Of a stretch of DNA of 64,000 nt, positions 59,917 through 64,000 are shown one piece after another. The notes under the pieces are model-generated. The model was not told the origin of the DNA and did no database searches. It worked only from the letters and a program-made list of their open reading frames with translations. This DNA is from Plantago major (lineage: Eukaryota > Streptophyta > Magnoliopsida > Lamiales > Plantaginaceae). How positions within the stretch are numbered: the first letter of the stretch is position 1; the number at the start of each line of letters is the position of its first letter. The DNA lies in assembly GCA_026545765.1 (NCBI GenBank), contig CM048840.1:33941259-34005258 (forward strand), written 5' to 3'. The position numbers and the translations under genes were made by a program.

Positions 59917-61610
59917 TACTTGTGCATCTTTTATTTATAATCGATTCATAAGAACTAAAAGTCAAGTTGAGAAGTGTTAATATTGATAGACATGCGCGTG
60001 AGAATAAGGTGCACTGGCTACCGAGCTATGTGTTAGTTTTTGGGCCAATCATATCATGTAAAGCAACTATAAATAGTCATGTAAGTTTAGACGGTAGATT
60101 AATGATCGATTAGTATTCGGATATATATGATGATAATAAAATAGACAAAATAGGAACTTGACTCACCGAGCAAGGCCCATACTCGTGATTAATACAGGTC
60201 CGGACAGTTGCAACTACCAACAGTGAGAAGTAAAATTAGCGGCAATCCAGTAATCCACAGTGGACTATTTACAGTATGTGTCTAACAATGTTTAAATGTA
60301 GCAGATAATCAGGACAATTTAGACCATGGCCTCATGGACCTCTGTTTAGCAATGATGTTGTAGCTTGGAGCTCTCAATGATGGAATGCTACTAACGAACC
60401 AACTAGAGTATTGGTTACCAAATGAGCTAGGAAACAGTCGTGGCACTTCTGGAAACAGTATCTATTCGGTCACAGTATAGCCTTCTGGGAATGCAATTTA
60501 ATTTGGATGATGCCTTAAATTGGTCGATAGCAGTTAAACCTTATTGACAATAATTCATTAAAAATTGAGCTAAGCGATTTTCGATATTACAGATAGGTCA
60601 AAAGTCAAACTTGATAACATGGAATTGCTTTTTTCTTGATGTATGTTAAAATTTAAGTTGCTCTTAATAAAATCTTTATTCAATATTTTGATTTTTGAGT
60701 TTCTTTTATTATGTTTCTTTATTTTCTTTTCTTTTGCTTTTCTTTTTTTCTTCTTTTATTTGAAACATTGACATTAGGCTAAATGCGTATTAAGTGAAAC
60801 AAATGTAGGGACCTAAATGTAATTGGTTAGCGAGTTAGGGTCAATTGAATTACCATAAACTATTTGGCCCAACTAACTATTATCAAGAAAATTAAAAGTT
60901 CAATTGATCCATATAACTTTTAAAATTTGCAATTGGGTTTGTCAAATTCTCAATTATAAGGGTTTTGAGTTCCAAAAACTTTAAATTGAATCCACGGAAC
61001 TATAAGCGAATCAAACAAAATCAAAACTTAACATATCCACATTAAAGCTCCAAATCAGACTATTATAAAGCTCCATGTCAGACTTTCAACAACTCAAACT
61101 TAGCTGTCCGACTCAAGCGAGGCGTAATAACCGATATGGAGTTGTTCACAACTCCATATTGGAGTTACGACATCTCCGTTGGGTATGAACAACCCCAAAA
61201 CTTCTACGACTCCAAATTGGAATTGGAGATGTGAATTGGAGCTCCTTAGTTTGTGGTGGGGATCTTTGCAATGAAGATGATTACGACAAGGTGGAGTTTT
61301 TTGTAATGAAGAAGAAGGGAAAAGAAAGAGAAGAGAATAAGAAAGAAAAACATGATCGACTTTAAGGAGGAAGAAGATGAACATTGATAATCAATGAAGG
61401 AAAAAATGAAAATAGATAAGATAAGGAATAATCAATTTAATTTCTTTTTGTTTTCTTTATTGTTTAAGTTAAAACATTTCCGACATGGCAAGAGAAATGC
61501 ATTTTGATTTTGGTCAACTCTGAGGGTATTTATTATTGTTGAATAGAAGGGGCAATCTGTTGAGGAAAATTTAAGAGGTACCATATGTAATTTGCTCAAT
61601 TTTCAATCAT

Positions 61611-61612
<2 letters not shown>
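59917..61612. other. Intergenic stretch
   Basis: No supported gene. Short frames near 61100-61384 (minus) are Pro/Ser/Leu low-complexity and lack support. Confidence 0.45.

Positions 61613-61682
<70 letters not shown>
61613..61682. repeat. (AT)n microsatellite
   Basis: About 35 uninterrupted AT dinucleotides. Likely polymorphic in length. Confidence 0.97.
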
Positions 61683-61686
<4 letters not shown>

Positions 61687-61996
61687 TCCTTGAGTATGTG
61701 AGGATCACATAAGATAAAACCTTTATGGAATTCTAGTCTGGATAACTTAATAAGTAATTTTTAGTAGGATTTTCTAACTATAATAAGAATAAAAGTAGTA
61801 TAAATTAAAATAGAGTTGCTATTTTGATAATTGTTAGTTTTGATTGTTGTTGGGTTTCTCATATTGAAGTGGGTCGATGATTTCAAGTGCTATGTTCACT
61901 TCAAATGATGTTTTATCTTGGGAGACAACTTGCTATCTGACCTTGGGCCTTGAGAATGAGACAAATTGACGACATAACCATGTATACGACTTAAGT

Positions 61997-62330
61997 GTTG
62001 GAGATTAATATAAGTGACTAGATTACACCTCTTTACAAGTTCGATGTTGTAGATTAATATAAGTGACTAGATTCCACACGTCTACAAGTTCTAGCTTTTA
62101 GATGAGATAGAATTATATCATGGTATCGGGCATCGCCTCCATGACACAGGTTGAATCTCCTGGAGACAATCTCCCCCATATTAAATTTCAACTTGAATGG
62201 CCTCCTAAATAGGTTGATATCGACCACGAGTGCGAAGTGTTGGAGATTAATATAAGTGACTAGATTACACCTCTACAAGTTAGAGCTTTTAAATGAGATG
62301 AAATTCTATCATGTTTGAATATACATCACA
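61997..62330 (+). repeat. Short direct repeats (GGAGATTAATATAAGTGACTAG family)
   Basis: The block GATTAATATAAGTGACTAGA, followed by a TACAAGTT word, recurs at about 62004, 62051 and 62247. Two copies are followed by AGCTTTTA(G/A)ATGAGAT. The intervening GGTATCGGGCATC and ACTTGAATGGCC words suggest debris of a larger repetitive family. Confidence 0.7.
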
Positions 62331-62399
62331 TGAGAAGATAATGCAAACAACATAAGTTAGATAACCCTCTCTCTGAACAAAGGCTTTTAAGAGGATGGT

Positions 62400-62504
62400 G
62401 ACCTAAGTTAATATGGTATCGAGGCGGCCCGAGTTGATGATGGATGCCTCGGTAGATGATAATGCTGACTTGCCCAAAGATGGCTATAATGATTCCACGT
62501 GTAG
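62400..62504 (+). repeat. Left copy of a ~105-bp direct repeat around the RPS15 retrocopy
   Basis: AATATGGTATCGAGGCGG through AATGATTCCACGTGTAG is repeated, with about 80% similarity, at 63218-63324 (AATATGGTATTAGGCGAGG through AATGATTCTAGGTGTAG). The retrocopy inserted at the junction of the two tandem units. Confidence 0.75.
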
Positions 62505-63197
62505 TGAGTAAACAAAACCCTAGCGGCTACCTCTTCTTCTCCAGCAGCAGCTTATCAGTCGAAAATTCCGTTCAACAAATCAGAAAATGGAGGATGTTGA
62601 TGTTGCAGTCGCGGCAGATCAGCCGAAGAAGAGGACGTTCAAGAAGTTGACGAGGTGTGGATCTCGATGCTCTCCTTGACATGTCCACAGATGACCTTGT
62701 CAATTGTTCGGTCTTCGTGCTAGGAGAAGGTTCGGAGGGTTTGAAGAGGAAGCCTTTGGCTTTTATGAAGAAGCTCATGAATAAGCAGGAGGCCCTGGTG
62801 GCGAAGCTTTGCCCTTGTGAGACCCACTTAAGAAACATGATCATTGTCCTTGAGGATGATGGAAGTGTCTTAGGTGTCTCTGGCAAGACCTTCAACCCAG
62901 TTGAAATCAAACTTGAAATGATTGGTCACTATCTTCTTTGAGTTCTCCATCTCATCAAACCCGGTGAAGCCGCAGTGAACTGGCATTGGTGCTACCCACT
63001 CCTCGAGTTCATTCCTCTCAAGTGGCGCCATCAATCAACCTCCCATCATTTCGGAAGTAGAAGAGGATATGTTTTCTATTTTGAGATTCTTGTTCTCTGT
63101 TGTTTATCACCTTTGAGCTGCTTATTAGCTTCCATGACTTTATCAAGATACTATACTAAGAACTATTGTTTCAAATTTCCTATGATTAAAAAAAAAA
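62505..63197 (+). pseudogene. RPS15: Processed pseudogene of 40S ribosomal protein S15 (uS19)
   Basis: The start at 62587 reads MEDVDVAVAADQPKKRTFKK, then continues after a small deletion as [60 protein letters not shown], then a stop at 62939-62941. Degraded matches to the S15 C-terminus (GIGATHSS, FIPLK-like) run to about 63022. The basic stretch after DDLV is replaced by a diverged segment. There are no introns. An AACCCTAGCGGC leader precedes the start, and an A-run lies at 63188-63197. AATGATTCCACGTGTAG (62488-62504) and AATGATTACGTGTAG (63196-63210) look like the target duplication. It is a LINE-type retrocopy, inactive by stop and frameshift. Confidence 0.9.
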
Positions 63198-63217
63198 TGA
63201 TTACGTGTAGAGAGGGA

Positions 63218-63324
63218 ATGATGGCCTTAATATGGTATTAGGCGAGGTCCAAGAGTTGATTATGGGTGTTCGGTCGATAATAATTCCGATTTCCCAAAGA
63301 TGATTATAATGATTCTAGGTGTAG
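63218..63324 (+). repeat. Right copy of the ~105-bp direct repeat
   Basis: Partner of 62400-62504 on the far side of the RPS15 retrocopy; ends GATTATAATGATTCTAGGTGTAG. Confidence 0.75.
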
Positions 63325-63840
63325 AGATGTTTTAAATCTAATCAATTCACCGAACATTAAGTAGTTAGTTGTATTCAATGCACCAGTGAAATGACTGAAG
63401 GCTATTTCCCAACAACATCAATTTCAATCAATCATAGTTCTTTGAAATAAAAGATTTTAAAGATAAGTATTTTTGGGTGGGGCCGAACTTCGTCATCTCT
63501 TGGTTTGATATGCAAACTTGTAAGTTTATTTTTTGGGAGTTTTAATTAGTAATTCATAAAATAGGATGAAGCTTTTCAATTTTGTTTTGCGGTGGCTTTA
63601 CTTCTGATTCTACAATTAAAATTTGGCCGTAAAAAGTCAATGATATCCGGGACGGAGAAATATCTCAAGTCTCAACTCTCAATGAGACTAGTACTTCTTG
63701 ATTAATCATACTTGCTGGTATGCGGCATAGGAAAGACTTAATGAGTTAGGAGAGCAACTGTTGAAACATTAATAGGAGGATATGATCTTTCTTTCATGGA
63801 ATCTAAGCATGTATATGAGGATAGTATGATTGTATGACTT
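63325..63840. other. Intergenic stretch
   Basis: AT-rich. GATATCCGGGACGGAGAAATA near 63644 resembles a Stowaway-end fragment. No gene is seen. Confidence 0.4.
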
Positions 63841-63857
63841 TCAGCACCAGATCTTCC

Positions 63858-63952
63858 TGGGAAGCAAAGCTCCAGAAATGGAACGGAGCTTCAAAAGCTC
63901 CAGTATGGAGCTTGTGCATGAAACTTCACGGAAGTTAAGACTCGGAGAAGAA
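63858..63952. repeat. Second AGCTCC/GGAGCT-rich palindromic patch
   Basis: AAAGCTCCAG, ACGGAGCTTC, AAAAGCTCCAG, ATGGAGCTTG and AGAAGCTCC occur within 95 bp in both orientations, the same word family as at 54575-54740. It may continue past the window end. Confidence 0.6.
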
Positions 63953-64000
63953 GCTCCAATCCAAGCGTACCTCTTTTTTTTTAATTTTATTTTATTTCTA

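Noticed and set aside
61100-61384. 94-codon minus-strand frame
   Set aside because: Low-complexity Ser/Leu/Pro translation with no domain, promoter or splice support.

Overview
The window is nuclear DNA of a flowering plant, most likely a eudicot. The evidence is AT-rich intergenic DNA, genes with many short exons and GT-AG introns, plant-specific families (WAT1-related EamA transporters, a KIN-7 kinesin, PPR), and dense plant transposon debris (Copia, hAT, Mutator-like, PIF/Harbinger, Stowaway, Emigrant/Lemi, a SINE). An asterid is plausible, but I cannot prove the species.

Layout. 1-8 kb is intergenic: two non-autonomous DNA elements, an ~860-bp tandem repeat and a Stowaway. 8.45-11.4 kb holds an intact 7-exon WAT1-related gene (+). 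11.4-14.7 kb is intergenic with a hAT MITE. 14.86-17.05 kb holds a two-exon gene (+) for a Glu/Lys/Ala-rich repeat protein with an N-terminal acylation motif. 17.6-19.3 kb and 29.4-31.3 kb hold two close WAT1-related paralogues (-). The first has a one-base frameshift in exon 6 and the second is intact. Between them lie a decayed Copia retrotransposon with both LTRs (20.3-26.5 kb) and a ~2-kb hairpin-ended element packed with CTTAAAAC-type iterons (26.7-28.65 kb). A relic of another WAT1 3' end lies at 32.0-32.24 kb. 32.8-38.0 kb holds a 13-exon KIN-7 kinesin (-) of 973 residues.

From 38.5 kb on I find no intact protein gene. The region holds a palindromic MITE, a tRNA-derived SINE with target duplication, a broken PIF/Harbinger transposase interrupted by a hAT element (43.8-45.7 kb), and a 7-kb LTR element (47.25-54.3 kb, TSD GATTC) with a minisatellite in its U3 and a nested 1.6-kb solo LTR (TSD GTAAC). 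It also holds a cluster of nested palindromes, a PPR relic, a degenerate tRNA-Asp, a long Stowaway-like element, an Emigrant/Lemi (pogo) element, and an RPS15 processed pseudogene with poly(A) and target duplication.

Functionally the window carries membrane transport (three WAT1/EamA genes), a microtubule motor and a probably membrane-anchored acidic protein. These are not an operon or pathway. The WAT1 paralogues form a local tandem family broken up by transposons. Exon boundaries were assigned by hand from splice consensus, frame continuity and paralogue comparison. The exon sums of the four intact genes divide by three.
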